NCBI GenBank assembly: GCA_018697195.1
Contig: CM031858.1
Span: 131,081,241 to 131,145,240, forward strand
DNA: 64,000 bases
Direction of reading: 5' to 3'
DNA from: Certhia americana
Lineage: Eukaryota > Chordata > Aves > Passeriformes > Certhiidae
Of the stretch, positions 40,166 through 53,399 are shown in pieces. A program made the translations under genes and the position numbers. The notes beneath the pieces were generated by a model. The model ran no database searches. It saw nothing but the letters and a program-made list of their open reading frames with translations, and was not told where the DNA came from. Within the stretch, counting starts at the first letter, position 1. Every line of letters starts with the position of its first letter.

Positions 40166-40218
40166 AGATGTTTGCCAATAGATGTTTGCCAAATATCAAA
40201 AAAATAGATGTTTGCCAA
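40166..40218. repeat. Triplicated AGATGTTTGCCAA motif
   Basis: The 13-mer AGATGTTTGCCAA occurs at 40166, 40180 and 40206. The first two are directly adjacent and the third follows 13 bases of A-rich spacer. Probably local slippage. Confidence 0.85.
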
Positions 40219-40784
40219 AAAAAGAAAGTGAGGAAGTAAAATAAGGTTCTCTCCAATTTATTTATGTTTTTTACCTTTAGAAATTTGACTGTATGTTAGT
40301 ATGGACATATTGTGAGATTTCTCACCAAAACAGAAACAACAGCAGAAATATCTGTGGATTCATCGATTTCATTCCTGGAAACCAAACTGTAATGGCATCA
40401 ATATTAAAAGTTGAATAAAAATAAAGCATTCAGTAGCATTCCAGAAGGACCATGTGTATACTGCTCTTGATGGGAGGGACAGAGGTTAAATGTATTAAGG
40501 TGTGGCTTGCAGCTCGCCAAGTACTTTCCTGTATGAAGTCATATTATGAATGTTTCTAATAGGATTCTTCAGGGCTTGCTTCATCCTCAGCTATTTAGTT
40601 TCCATTGGTTTGGAGTCAAGTTTAAAATTACAGCAGAACAGAGCTGATGTAATTGCTATATTGGAATGATAAAGAATGATGAGAACAAGCTGATCATCCA
40701 GCCAGGGTGATTGTGTCTCCTTTGGCCAGTTTGTTCACACCTTTCTTGTTCTGGAGATACAAACAGTGTAATATTTAGAAAACA

Positions 40785-41260
40785 TCACTTCCTCTGACCT
40801 GTTGGCTTCCCTATTCCAAAGAGGCCCCTACAATACCTCATTGCCACAAGGTTTTGTTGGTGCCTCTTGCACAGCAGCTCCTGTTCTGCAGAACTACTGG
40901 TGCAGCTCCCACCAGTTCTATGGCCATGGGTTGTCCTCCTCCAATACAGGACTTTGGTTTTGTCTTTGATGAATTTTCTGAAGTCCATGTTAGGCCACTT
41001 CTGGATTTTGAGCTCTCTGAACAGCAACTCCGATTTCCAACATACACAGCTGCTCCTTCCACAGATTTTATGAAGACACTGGCCACCCCTGTTCTCTGGG
41101 TCATTGCTAAGGATTGAAAGGGTGCTGACCTAGCAGGGACCCCTGGGCCTCACACTGCTCATAACCAGCCACCTCAGGCTGTTGATGGTGACCCTTTGGA
41201 CCCAGCCGTCCAGGCCATTTTCCACCCACTTTTAGTCCACTCCTCCAGTCCATAATTTTC
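40785..41260 (-). mobile_element. CR1 LINE RT fragment lacking its 3' tail, antisense
   Basis: The minus-strand translation shows degraded CR1 reverse transcriptase. Near 41120-41210 there are 'GW..RVTINSLR' and 'GVPQGSLLG'-like remnants. Then IQKWPNMDFRKFIKDKTKVL and SSSAEQELL align with the CR1 segment '[26 protein letters not shown]...SSSAEKDLGVL'. No 3' terminal tail is seen below 40785, so the copy looks truncated at both ends. Frames are broken. Limits are approximate. Confidence 0.75.
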
Positions 41261-41287
41261 CTGGGGACTGAGCTTTTCTATTTTATA

Positions 41288-41735
41288 GTTCATAGGATCA
41301 TCACAGGATTCTTGAATGGTTTGTGTTGAAAGGGACCTTAAAGATCATCTAGTTTTAACCCTTATGCCGTGGTCAGGGACACTTCTCACTAGGTCAGATT
41401 GCTCAGAGCCCCATCCACTTGAACACTTCCAGGGATGGGGCATCCACAACTTCTCTGGGCAGCCTGTGCCAGTGCCTCACCACCCTCACAGTAAAGAATT
41501 TCTTCCTAATATCTAACCTAAACTTACTCTATTTCAGTTTGAATCTGTTCTCCCTTGTCCTGTCACTACATGCTCTAGTAAAAAGTCCCAGTCCATCTTT
41601 CTTGTAGGCTACATTCGGGTACTGTAAGGCTACAATTATGTCACCCAGGCTGAATAATCCCAGTTCTTTCAGCCTTTCCATATAGGGGAGGAGGTCCATC
41701 CCTTCATCAATCGATTTAGTGCCCCTGGACACATT
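41288..41735 (-). mobile_element. CR1 LINE 3' end, antisense
   Basis: On the minus strand this is a standard CR1 3' part. Coding remnants LFTRACSDRTRENRFKLK and LPYMERLKELGLFSLGD are followed by the noncoding tail. It ends at about 41288 with the complement of TTCATAGGATCATCACAGGA, which is the CCTGTGATGATCCTATGAA terminus. It sits head-to-tail with the other antisense CR1 piece at 40785-41260, which lies immediately downstream on the same strand. Confidence 0.88.
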
Positions 41736-44700
41736 TCTAGATCCTGCTGCTTTAGATTTTACAACAGGCATAGAATTTGCCTTTTTTCAATCATTGGGGT
41801 CTTCCCCTAATTGCCACAACTTTTCCTAGATGATAGAAAGGAACTTCCCAAAGACATTGGCCAGCTCCACCAGGCAATCCATCCAGTGCCATTGATTTTT
41901 ATTCACCCTATTTGGCTAGATAACCCCTAACTTCATTTTCCTATACTATGACCAGTACCTCTTCCCCTGTCTTTCCAATTCTGCTGCCATGCAGAGAGCT
42001 AAGAATTTTTGATTTTAAGCTACAGCAATTACTTTCTAGTATTCTTTCATTGCTTATTATAGCTAATATAGCAAATAATATAGTGCTTTGACAGCCATTT
42101 TCCCCCCAAAGTTCCAGAAGCTTTACACGTAAAGGAGGCTGTAGAAACATCTCAGCTGACTGCACAGAGCACAGTGGAGATTTCAACCAAGTATGATTTG
42201 GATTCAGGATCTGAATACTTTTTAATGACTGAGTTTTAGATATTAAGCAGAAAGCTTGTTCCTTCTTGAAGCAGAAAACACAACACACTTTCATTTGCAG
42301 GTGACATTTTAAGTGTAAATATCTGAGGCCTTTGAAGAATGCTTTTGATAGTAGTTCAAACTGAACAAATACAAAGCTTGGAAATAATTTATAAGGACAT
42401 CTTCCTCAAAGGAGCAGGTTCAAAATTATTCCAGTGGCAGCCTCTCCAGGACATTGTTAACATTTATAAACCACATAATTAGAACCCTTCTAAATGTTTG
42501 TCTTCAAAACTCATTCTACAGATTTGGTCTATAGTGCTACTGAATTTCTGAGGAGCAGAATTTATTGAATACCAATTTAGTTTTCCCAGAAATCCCTTTC
42601 CAGTGATATTATACGTGTTTTCATGTAACAATTTCAGTCAATTCAGATATGGTCAATTCAGAACACAGAAAGAAACTGAATATACATTTTTATTTTATAT
42701 TGGCAAATCCTCAAGAAAGGATCACGGGCTGCAAAGGAATGCAAGAGAGAAGGTACAGGGTTACTGTTCTGTCTCTGTCATCATCTGCCATAATCACTGA
42801 ACAGTTTATATAGTTCCTCAGTTTCCCAAATGGTAACAGTTACTCAAGACTTGCTTATGAATTACCATCTGTCTATACAGTGCAATAAAGAGGAAGGAGT
42901 CATCATTACCTTCCTAATTAAGCTGGTCTGTCTTCTGCTGGAATCATCAGACCTTGCAGCTATTTAGCACAAGAGCTTCACCTGAGCACATGTTGTAGAT
43001 GAGTGCAAAGAAAAAAGCAGCCTAAGTGGAAGCATAAGCTTCCCACATATGTGTTTTAGGGGCACATAAACAAATCTGTCTGCAAAGACAGCATGAATCT
43101 CAACAAGAGAAGCAGTTTATTGGAATTCCCCATGGAAAGAGCCAGAAAACTTAATTAAGATTTACTATACATCAGGGCCAGTCTGTCCACAGCTCTCAGC
43201 TGTTTTCAGTGCCCATGACAAAGCTCTGTCTCAGTTGCCATGTGGGGCCTTGGAAATCCACCAAAGAAAATAGACACTTTTCCTTTTGCAGTTCAGTTGT
43301 ATTAATTATATTAAACACAAGCAATAACCTTCTGGGGCAGAAGAATTTTTGTAGCTGTTGCTGTTCTTTCTTAAGAACACTGAAGTAAAGAAAGCTAGGG
43401 ATTTTCAGACTCTGCTCTCCAGACTCCTGAGGGATTGTGGATTACTCCTAAAAATGTACGACCTCATTTCCTACTAAGAGCACAAGTTTTTTTGTCAGTG
43501 GGTTTGATTATCCAGTCGTTGTCAGTTGGAATAATCCATGTGTTAGAAAATGTTTATGGATTTAAAATTGGAAGCAGTTGAAAACCATTAATGTGGCTTT
43601 GTGGAGGAGAAAGAAGTTGAGTGGTTTGATTTCTCAATGGGCAGATACTCTATCCTACAAGCAAAAACATGGGAGTTTAGAGCACTGGCATTTTCCAGCT
43701 ATCCCAAATTCCTTTGGGGATGTGCACAAGCACCTCACCTCCCGAAAGACACTGAAAACAACTTAGAGTTGTTAATTAAAGATAGGAGACAGAAAAACTT
43801 AAATTCTCTGAGGACAAAGGTTATTATGAAGAATTCTAAAGCAGAGTCATTTTACCTAAACAAGAATTGTCTCAATTGCCTGCCTGTTTCCCCCCAAATC
43901 CAAACCACAGCAACAACAACCAAAGCACAATGGGAGCTGATGGAAGCTGGCTGAGAAAGAGCAGTGCTCTGTTGTCCCTCTCTGATCAGAAACATGTGAA
44001 GAAACAAAAACCAAAGCTATCACCAGTGAAGTCACACAAGTGATTTTCACGAATTTTTTTGCCTTACATTCATTAAATGGGTCACTGCTAGAGGAATAAC
44101 TTTTAGCACTGTTTTCCACACAGATATGAATTGCAGTTCATGTGAAATATTTAGGAGTGGGACATTTTTCTGATGTAAAGCTCTTGTTCATATAATGGAA
44201 CAAGGTTACTCCAGAAACTTGGTGTCTACTTGCACTTTGCAGGGTTCACTTGGAATAGTGATACTGAATTTCCCTCTGCCTCACAGGCCAAACTTGGCTG
44301 GAGCCATGACTCAAGCCGAAAAAGATCTGTAGTCTGTTCAGCAGCTATTTCAGAAAGCCACACAAACAGAGGAAATCTCAAAGAACCACAGAGTTGGCAA
44401 GGAGGTTTCTAGAGAACCTCTAAATATCCTTGATTTTAGCATGGTCTTGCCAATGTCTCTGTCATTTCTTTCACATTTGTTTAAGCTGAATTTGAAGACT
44501 TAAAGTAATGGAAACATTATAGACCAGATGGTCTGTCCTAGTGCTATTCTTAGTGCTTAGGGAGATTTTTCACCTATCTAACCTATTCCTGCTGCAATTT
44601 AAGAGCTTTAACTCTCATTTCTTTTCATTGTGAATCCAAAGACATGGTTACTTCTTCCACTTGCAGCAGGTTTTTATGTGAAGTTGATTTCTTTCCTTCC

Positions 44701-46899
44701 TTGGTGTAGTAGTTCATGCTTGCAACTATTGATCATTATCCGGAGTTGTCTTTTCAAGTATCTCATTGGTGAACATCAATTAATAAATATTCATCATGCT
44801 CTCAGTGCCCCTGCTAAATGTCCCTGATTAGTGCCATCTCATAATGTAGAAAGACTCGACTCCATTGTTTTGGTCTATAATGAAAATAGAAAATAGTCTC
44901 AGACCTATATGGTACCCCAATCTAAAAATCCTTCCATTTTTTACTCTCTGAGTATATTTTTCATGCAGTTTGGATCAACCTTGCAGTATGCATTTCTTTT
45001 TTCTCTTGTGGTGTCCTTAGTGATTAACATAACTTTGAAATTTTATACATATTTTATAGGATCAGAAAGTTAGTTCGAAGGGAGCCATTATGTACGCCAG
45101 GGTTCTGGACCATCCTATATTCTGGTAACATCTGGAGATCACAGTGCTTTGGCACTTGACATTAAAGGCATCAATCCTAGGTGTGTGTTTTGAGGCTTCA
45201 TAGATAGAATGCATTGCAGGAGAAGTTTCTCTCAATAGATTAGCTTTTTTGTTAATGACAAAAGATACTGAGATGTGTTCATTTATATAAACAAGATCTA
45301 TTTTGATGAAATTAGAATAGAAAGTAACAGTTGTGAATATTTCACTAAGAAGAACTGTTTAGATAAAATTTAGAGTGATGATAGGAATTATTTTTTTAAT
45401 ATTTTATTTCATGTATGTATTGAGTCAAGAAAATGCACATGGTTGGAGTATTTGATTTTGCTGGTTTATTTCACTTTTTGAGAAAAGTTTTGTGTGCCTT
45501 TTATTTTTTTTTTTATTTGAGTTGTGAAAAGAGAAAAGCAGAATTGTGTCATTTGCTACAAAATGGAAAGCCCATTGTTTCCTAGTTCTGCCTTTCATAG
45601 TCTGCCTCTCCTATGGATTCCAGGAAGCTTCAGCTTTTGCATCATGTATCACTGCAGCAAGTTAATATGGGTTACAAATTATTAGTTTAATCAAAGGAAA
45701 CCCATCTTTATCCTGTGCAAGCTGCTCTCTGGACTTTGATGCAGACAGGAACCAGGCTAGTTCTAGGTTTTATCAGATTGGCCATTTCATTTAAGGTAGA
45801 CTCCACCAACTAAACTATTATAATCTCTGGGGAAGAAAAATGAAAACTGTATGAGAGAGACATATAACCAACACTATTATATGACAGAGTACTATTCAGC
45901 TTTTGTAATATAACCAGAGATCAGAGCATCAGCGCTAACCAGATTTAAGACACACTTCTCTGGACAAGATATAATTGAATGGAGGAAATCAGCATCACAA
46001 GATGTTTCAGAGACCAAGATAGGACATTCATTTCACAAGGATGTAATACTGCATGGGAGAAAGGTCTGGCAAAGGCTGTCCAACACTGAGATAGGAAGAC
46101 AAGCTCCTCCTCTGAAAGTCCTTAATCTGTTGATGGCTGGACACGTGTACTGAAGGATGAGACCCTTTTCTCCCATTTTTTCTCAAAACATTCTGCCAGA
46201 GAGAGGGAAATAGGCTGTCTGAATCTTTGAGGTTTTCCTCAGTTCATCTGGTTTTCTGTTCTGTATAGTGCTAGTCTGCATAGAGTCTAAGCACTGCTAA
46301 ATAATCTGGGTAACCAGGCTGACAATAAATGTTACAATAGATGTACCTTTTTAGATGCAGCAATGTTCCGTGTGTTAGTTCAAGTGTTAGATGAAGTAGT
46401 TAAAGTGTTACATGTAAATTATGATGAAGTCTTTCCTTTGAGCCTTTGTATAATGTAAATCCAATGCTCTCGTTCTGCAGCAAAGTCCCTGCAGTTTCCT
46501 GCTTGGCTCAAGCGGAAGGGCAGTGTATGGCAGATAGGAAGGGAAAAGGGTAAGAGGGAAAGTGAAGTGGTAGGGGTAGGGCTGTGGAAGGTCTTGGACT
46601 TTCCACTATCTAAGATAACTACTCTTAAACAAAAGCATCTTTTGGTTGATTTTCAGATTTAAGCCGGAAGCAGGAAGTGTTAGTGATACCAATTACTATT
46701 ATTTACTCCTTGTGCTTTATTTCTGTTCTGTGCTTTAAGAGTGCTAAAACTGAGTCTTGTGGGCAGCTAAGACATTGTAGCAGCAGCCCTTCATTTCCAA
46801 ATTACAAAGACTCTGAGATAAGCTATATGGGTTTGAAATATATTCTAATAAATAATAAAAGACAGTTGTTAACCAATTGTCTTTCTATTCATATTGCAG

Positions 46900-47440
46900 A
46901 GCAGAATTAAGGGCTGCTGTATGTGCTACAGGTGTCACTGAAGGAAGTCTGTAGACAAGTACTGCTGAAGGCTGGGCAGTTGTGATTTTTATTGCACCCA
47001 GGCATCGACTGGTGCATCTTGCAGCCTGACCCAGGCCCTTGCATCCATAGCAGCCACTGGAGAAATAGGCACAGTCTTGTGGGCTGTTCTGTACACTCAC
47101 ACAGTCTATGCTGGTTTCAACCAAGTCATAATGTAGTCTCATTTTGTTGTCTCCATTCAAACGTTGCCGAAATAGATGATCACCAGTAGCCAAAATCCCT
47201 CATTTTGGCAAAGCCTTAATTAGTTCTTGGGGTGGGCTTTTTCCCCCCATGCAGAAGGACTAGGCAGGCTCCTAAGGTACTTGCACAGAACTGCCACTGC
47301 CAGCCTTGAAATTAGTATTAGTGCTCCAGCCACCATTACTCTTGAGCTTGGAATCACCAGTAACATGAAAGAGATTGTGTTGGGCAGGGCAACTCTCACT
47401 GTCCTGCTGAGTTGCAGTGTGAGAATCACAGGCTGATGAT
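46900..47440 (-). other. Unidentified block with adjacent antisense frames
   Basis: This stretch is less AT-rich than the surrounding intron. Two minus-strand frames nearly touch: 47429-47220 (69 codons, with a hydrophobic central stretch SFMLLVIPSSRVMVAGALIL) and 47193-46885 (102 codons, rich in Cys). I do not recognise either and see no start context, splice sites or poly-A tail that would make a retrocopy likely. It may be an old repeat or chance. Listed so the region is not left blank. Confidence 0.2.
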
Positions 47441-48373
47441 GTCAAGGCTTCAACATCCTGCAGCAGCAGCTTGTTTTCTTGGCCTGAACAATTTTAGCCC
47501 TTCTGACTTCAACTAAAAACCAGATTTCATTGAGCAGCTAAAACTAATCAACAATTTTTGAACATCTTAATCCTGAAAACAGCCTGAATTATACACATCT
47601 TTAATTTTAAATCCCTAAGATATGCTAAATAGGAAGCATTGAGAAACTTAATTAGTCTGCCTACTTCTTCCTATAGTTCCTAATTACTTTGGGTACTTTT
47701 CTTGTCCACCAACACTGCTGGCTAGATTTTAGGGCAGATGTTCTTGTGCACTCATCATTAAAAGCACTTGCATTGGAGGCTGTTGAAGCCTCCAAGCGCT
47801 CTGCATTTGTCTTTTATTTCAGGATGCTTGGGGGAAGAAGGGATCATCACACAGTTAAAAATATCATTTGTTTTCTGTATCTTTTCCATGCAGCTTCTCT
47901 CTTTCAGTCAAACAGCTGCCAAAAAATTTGTTAAGGGTGTAATGGATTTGAGACATAGTCCTCTGTTTTTGAGAACATTATCTCAGATTACAAACTTTTT
48001 CACTCAGTATACTCAACCCAATGACAATTTCACTATCCCTTAACCCAAGTAATGACTTGAAGTTTCTAATTAGAGAGCAAGAGGGAAGGGACTGCCTGTG
48101 GTTCCTGGAGCCTAAGCTAAGAGAGTGCTGAGAAGCAGTGTAATAATTTAACAGGTATGAGAGCTCCTTCCTGCTGAGCCAGCTCTCCAGCATCTGTGGA
48201 AATGGGCAGGATTACTGATTTGGTCATGGCTTGTGTCAGTCCTCTGCAGACAGACCTCTTTCAGTTTCACCTCCCTGAGCTCTGTGAGTTGTGGCTTGGC
48301 CCCAGCCCTCATTACATTTGCCTGGACAGAAACATCCATCCCCCACTTTTAAATGTAGAACATCATTTTTGCA

Positions 48374-48444
48374 ACAAAAAAAAAAAAAAAAAAACCACCA
48401 CCAACAAAAAAAAAAACAACAAAAAACCCAAACAAAAACAAAAG
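48374..48444. repeat. A-rich low-complexity tract
   Basis: Nineteen A, then CCACCACCAAC, then further A runs with single C. It immediately precedes the LTR-like block. It could be a microsatellite or an expanded A-tail of a sequence I cannot identify. Confidence 0.85.
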
Positions 48445-48455
48445 ACCTTAAGTGT

Positions 48456-49125
48456 TGAATATATGTCCCCACTGTGAATAACATTATTCTTTGCCTTTTG
48501 CTGGTTTTTCTTCAAATCACTCTTAGTTCTCTGGAGGCCCATAGGCCTAAGGAGATAGGGTCAATTGTGGTCCCTCGGAGGGACGAATCCTAGGTTAAAG
48601 AAGGGTGATAAAGTGTAACTACTCCCAAGGTGTTTTTCCACTTATGTAAATGTACCCCAGTTCTACCTCCCTGGCTGGCCATTGGCCTCTCCAATTATTC
48701 CTTATGTGTATGTCCCCTAGAATGTTCTCCCTTCCCCGCTTTCCCATTGGCCCCATTTTGCTGTAGTGCCCCACCCCCTGTTCCCCTATTGGCTGTGACC
48801 CTTTGTACCGCCCCTGAGCGCTCAGCCCATTGGTCCCTGATGCTCTGCTCCGCCCCCCTGTGTCCCCAGACTTGATGCCTGAACCCTGCAGGGTCCCTGG
48901 TTTTCATCTCTGGACACCTTCACGTGTGGCCGGCGTAAAACTCCTCTTTGGAGTTCCATACAAAGACCCTTCCCACTTCTTTGCCGTCAGGGGTTACCAA
49001 GAGCTGTGTGGTGTTGTGAGTGTGTGTGTGTGTGTGTTCCTGCACCTCCGAGCAGCTTCCCCAGGGAGACACTTCTGGAAGGTCACGGCCCCGTTGCCTC
49101 TTGCCCTACCGCCAACTGGCTAGCA
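48456..49125 (+). mobile_element. Probable ERV LTR (U3-R-U5-like)
   Basis: A C/G-rich block in AT-rich intron with promoter-like content. There are four ATTGG boxes (48678, 48745, 48788 and 48829), GC-box-like CCGCCCC and CCGCCCCCC, and then GGCGTAAAACTCC near 48933, like a mutated AATAAA, followed by CTTTGGAGTTCCATACAAAG. A (TG)8 run lies at 49021-49037. A U3 rich in ATTGG boxes followed by a poly(A)-like signal fits an avian LTR. The limits are tentative: a TG start at 48456 and CA end at 49125 would give a 4-bp duplication GTGT, which could be chance. A cellular promoter is the alternative. Confidence 0.5.
49021..49037. repeat. (TG)8 microsatellite
   Basis: Eight TG units inside the LTR-like block. 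Confidence 0.9.
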
Positions 49126-52100
49126 GTGTTCTGTGGCATCTTTTTGATTTGCATCGTGTTTTAAATTCCTTGAGATAGGGGAAAGTGGGGTTGCTCTGCT
49201 GCTGTTTCAAGGAGTGAATGTTTGGCCGTTCTGTTTGCTAAAAGAGGCAGTAGTAAAGATACTCTGGGTGCCTCATCTAATTCCACATAAGCCTTGGGCT
49301 CTCGATGCACAGCACAAGAATCTAATTATTGAAGTAGTTATTGTTGTCTTCTCTGCTACACCCTATTTTTCCAAACCCAGTGCCGCCCGGAGTCACATCA
49401 GTGAACCCTGCTGGCAGTGGTGAGATGTAATGGCAGTCTGTCAGCCTGGAAACAGCTTGACTGCACTAACCTGGATGAGGTACATACTTAAAATCTTCAC
49501 TTGTGTGTTTTTTGACCCTGGAAGGAATATGTGACAGGGAAAATATTCCCTTCTTCAGTCAATGCGTTCTAATTGCAGTGGCTGCATTTCCAAAAAGGTT
49601 GTGCTTTTTCTTTGCCTTTTCTGATGAATTTGGTAATAGCTAAAGCTACCCAGGACTAATGAGACCTACCAGTTTTTCTTCTGTCAGTTCTTGTAGGAGT
49701 GGGAAATGGAATCTATTCAACCAATAATAATGCACAATTTTGCAATGATGGACCATATAGCAAGAAAAATCATCCTGTCTTTTGTTATCAGATGCCTGTT
49801 AGTTTTAAAGCAAGGATGTAAAAGTAAAGTGAGGACGTCAAAGTAAAATAAATATTGGCCAGAGTGCAAAATTTTTTCATTCAGATTATTTTTAGGTAAC
49901 GCTTAAAATCCCAGTTAACTGAGTGTTTGTTGCAGTACTTTGAATATATAGCATGTCATTCTGTTTAGGAAGTGTACATTTGGCTCCTAAAAAGTTTTTA
50001 ATTATGTGTGGCTTGGTACATATATATTAATATTTATTTTTATGTATCTGCTCTGTAAAAAGAGTCTTTAATTTATGTATTTGAAAAAAACAATAGTAAA
50101 ATGGTATGGTATTCTGGTGATGAAATCTTGAATTTGGGGAGCATGTCTTTCTTCTGTGGAAGGCAAGCATAGCAATGCAGAGACTAAGGGGTTTTTTTAA
50201 GGAATGTACTAAATTTAGCTTCTCTCTACTAAAATAATTCTAGTCATTTGATAATAATGTTGCTCTTGGCTGCTAACCATCATCATCATTGGGTCTTTTT
50301 CTCCCTTTGCATTAGTCTGTAGGTAGTATTTGAATGTGGCACCATAAAAAACTTTACAACAGTTTGCTTGTGCTTGATTTCTTTGACTAAATCCAAATTG
50401 AAATTACATCAATTTAAACAGCTGTAAACATTGCTTTCAGTTTTAGCATGGACCCGATATACCAGAAGGATGGTGAGTTGTATTTAAACTAGTAGGGATG
50501 TATTTGTTTTTTAGTGTGTAGAGTTTGGTCACTTATCAAACTATATGCATTTGTTGCATCATATGTAAAACATTGTGACTTTTGGAGTTGCTTAGAAATT
50601 TCTGTAAAAGTATATAATTTTAAATGGGCCCTTGGAGATTTTTATTTAAAAAATGGTGAAAAATAGGTGTTGGTCCTCGATTCCTGCATAATTATGATTG
50701 TGATGGAGATAAGCAGATTGATTCTGGAGGAGGATTTTCAAAGCTGTACTCAACAGCTTGGTGCTCATGGCAGCTGGACTCACTAGTGCCTTGTTCTGTT
50801 TCTGTACACTTTCACCCAATCAGTCTTTGCTTGACATGTGTTAAATGAGGCCTTCAACTATATAGGTTTAATTTGAACAAAACCAAAGTAAAGCTCAACT
50901 TCTTAAGAAAACAGTGTAGTAAAACATAGAATGCAGTAAGCCTGTGTTTAAGGCAAATGCTGTTTGCACTTATTGATGTGACGGAGGATCTTTCAGTGAA
51001 AGCAAACAGGTTAAACTTTCAACTTCTTTCAACTTAAAATTAATTGTCAGCTTCTCTTAGTGTTCTTCCTAAGCTTATATGCTTTATTTTTTCTCTTAAT
51101 GTATTAGCATTTTGACAAGTGCATTTGTACTGTGGCAAAACAGCTATCACAGCAACTCAGATTTACAGGTTGGAAGAGTTGTGCTAGTTAGGGACATTGT
51201 TGTATTTGCTTTGTCTTCTTCTAGGATTAGTTCTGCTCTGTCAATTAGCTGGAGCCCACATGCAAGGAGTGATACACTGCAGAGTCACATCAGGTGTGAG
51301 GAATTTCTCTACTTCCTTACTTTAAAGAACAGAAATTCTTTAATTTCCCCTTTCTTTTCCTAATGAAGCCCCATGTAATTTCATGGAACATTAAAACAGA
51401 GGGATTCTGATATTCTGAAGAACAATGTTGCAGCAGGTGTCTTCACTGTACCTTAATTATTTTTATCTTTCTTTTTTTTAGGTATGTTGTTCCCTTGTAG
51501 TTTTGCTAACAAAAATATGCAATCTGTTGCTTAAAATATTGAATAAATATTCATTTCTGCTGCTTTTTGTTCATTACCCAGTGGATAACATGATTTTAGA
51601 GCAGAGCAGAAAGATTCTGTAGTTCTCTGAACCCTAATCCCAATGGTGGCTTTCAGCTGAGGTGCCCTGTGCTATGGGTGGGCCAGCTGGGACAGGTGTG
51701 AAGGGAGCAGTGTTGGTGCAATGCTGTGCTCCATTTCACATGCCTTTTGCAACCCCAGAGAGTGTCCCTGGACCTGAAGGCTCTGTGGCTCTCTGAACCC
51801 CAACCCTAAAGACTGAAAACACACACATTTGGATAGTCCTGAACCTTGTAATAAGTTTTGAACTCTGTTTCAAGAACTCAGCATTTCTGTTACTAATGAA
51901 GTAGCTAAATATACACTGGTTTGGCGATCAAATGAAAAAGATATTTCATCACCAACATCTAACATGTTATGAAATAACTTACTGGTTTAAAACTCAAGTA
52001 TGCATTACTCAAGTAACCACAGATATTTTATTGTTGTAGGCATAGTATATTCTTCCAGCTTTGTCTTGTAGTCCTACACCTAAAATCCACCATGAGCTTG

Positions 52101-53399
52101 AAGAATTTGATAGTCTCAGTGGAGTGCAAAAATAGAGACAGTAAGACCATTGCTCATTGTTTGTGGTTGAATAAATGCAGTTTTGATTTCTGTGATATAA
52201 AATGCAACAGATTTGAAGTGTGCTTAGAATGTGTTTTACTTAAATTTGGTGACTGGTTTGGTGGTTTGGGATTTTTTTTTTATTTTTTTTTTTCATAACT
52301 AGTTAAGCACCAAAATGTTCATTTACTGGCTCTTTCCACCACCATCTGGGCAGAAGGGAGCTCTGCTTAGTTGGGTCCTGTGAATATTGGCATTTCTAGT
52401 AGTGGACTACTTGGTGGGAAGGCTCCTACAGGAACTTTGTGATTGAACATCCAGCTGTAATTGTATTGAGGAGGGAAGGCTAGAGCAAATGAGAACCTGT
52501 GTGTTTCCTCTCTGTCTCCAGCATCCTCTGGAAAAGCAGGCCTAAAGTCTTGCTTTAAACTGATTTGTGATTTTGGCTTAGGAAATAGCTCAGTTTCTTG
52601 TAAAAATACAGAGAAGCTTCTTGAATGGATTGAAAATGCAAATGAATGCAGACAATTACTGCAAACAGAAATGGTACTCAAAATCCTGACAAATGAGTCA
52701 TTTGCATGGTTCTCTCTCTCCACGCATGTCTTTTAAACAGTCCAGTCTTTCTCCAACTTTTCTGGGATGATTTTGGAAGTTGCTGAACTGGGTGTTAGCA
52801 GGAGGCTCTTTGGCTAGCAGAGAACGTTGAAGAAAGCACTTCAATAATATGGGTTTCTAAGAAAGCTTACAGTGTCAGCTACATGGTGCAGAGGGTATAG
52901 AAACACAGAGATGCATTTAATCAGGAAAGATAGTTCAAATGGGTCCCAATATTCACTTGACACTTGTGTGTGCATTTAAAGCTTAATGGCATTAAAATTG
53001 CATGCTCAGTATTTAACTGCTTTACTGAGCTGAGATATAAACAAACACGTGAAAAAGAATTAGAGAAACTGCTGATTTTGCAATGACTTTAATTCCACTT
53101 AGAATGTTTAAAAGAGGATGCACAATGTAAGGAATTTATAAATCCAACAATCATTTTAACAACTACCAACCTTTCAAATAGTCTGTGCATAAATATGTGG
53201 ACATGTACATAATTTTAAAGAAATCACAAATCAAATAAATTATATTGAAATATACACAATGTATATAAACATAAACAGATATATAATACAGGTACATAGT
53301 CCTTCTAAATTTATGTGCTCTAATGAGGGATCCCCTAAATAGGGACCTGTGTTTTAGTTAGCCAGGGTGGTCACAGAGCCAAAACACAAAATGCAATAG

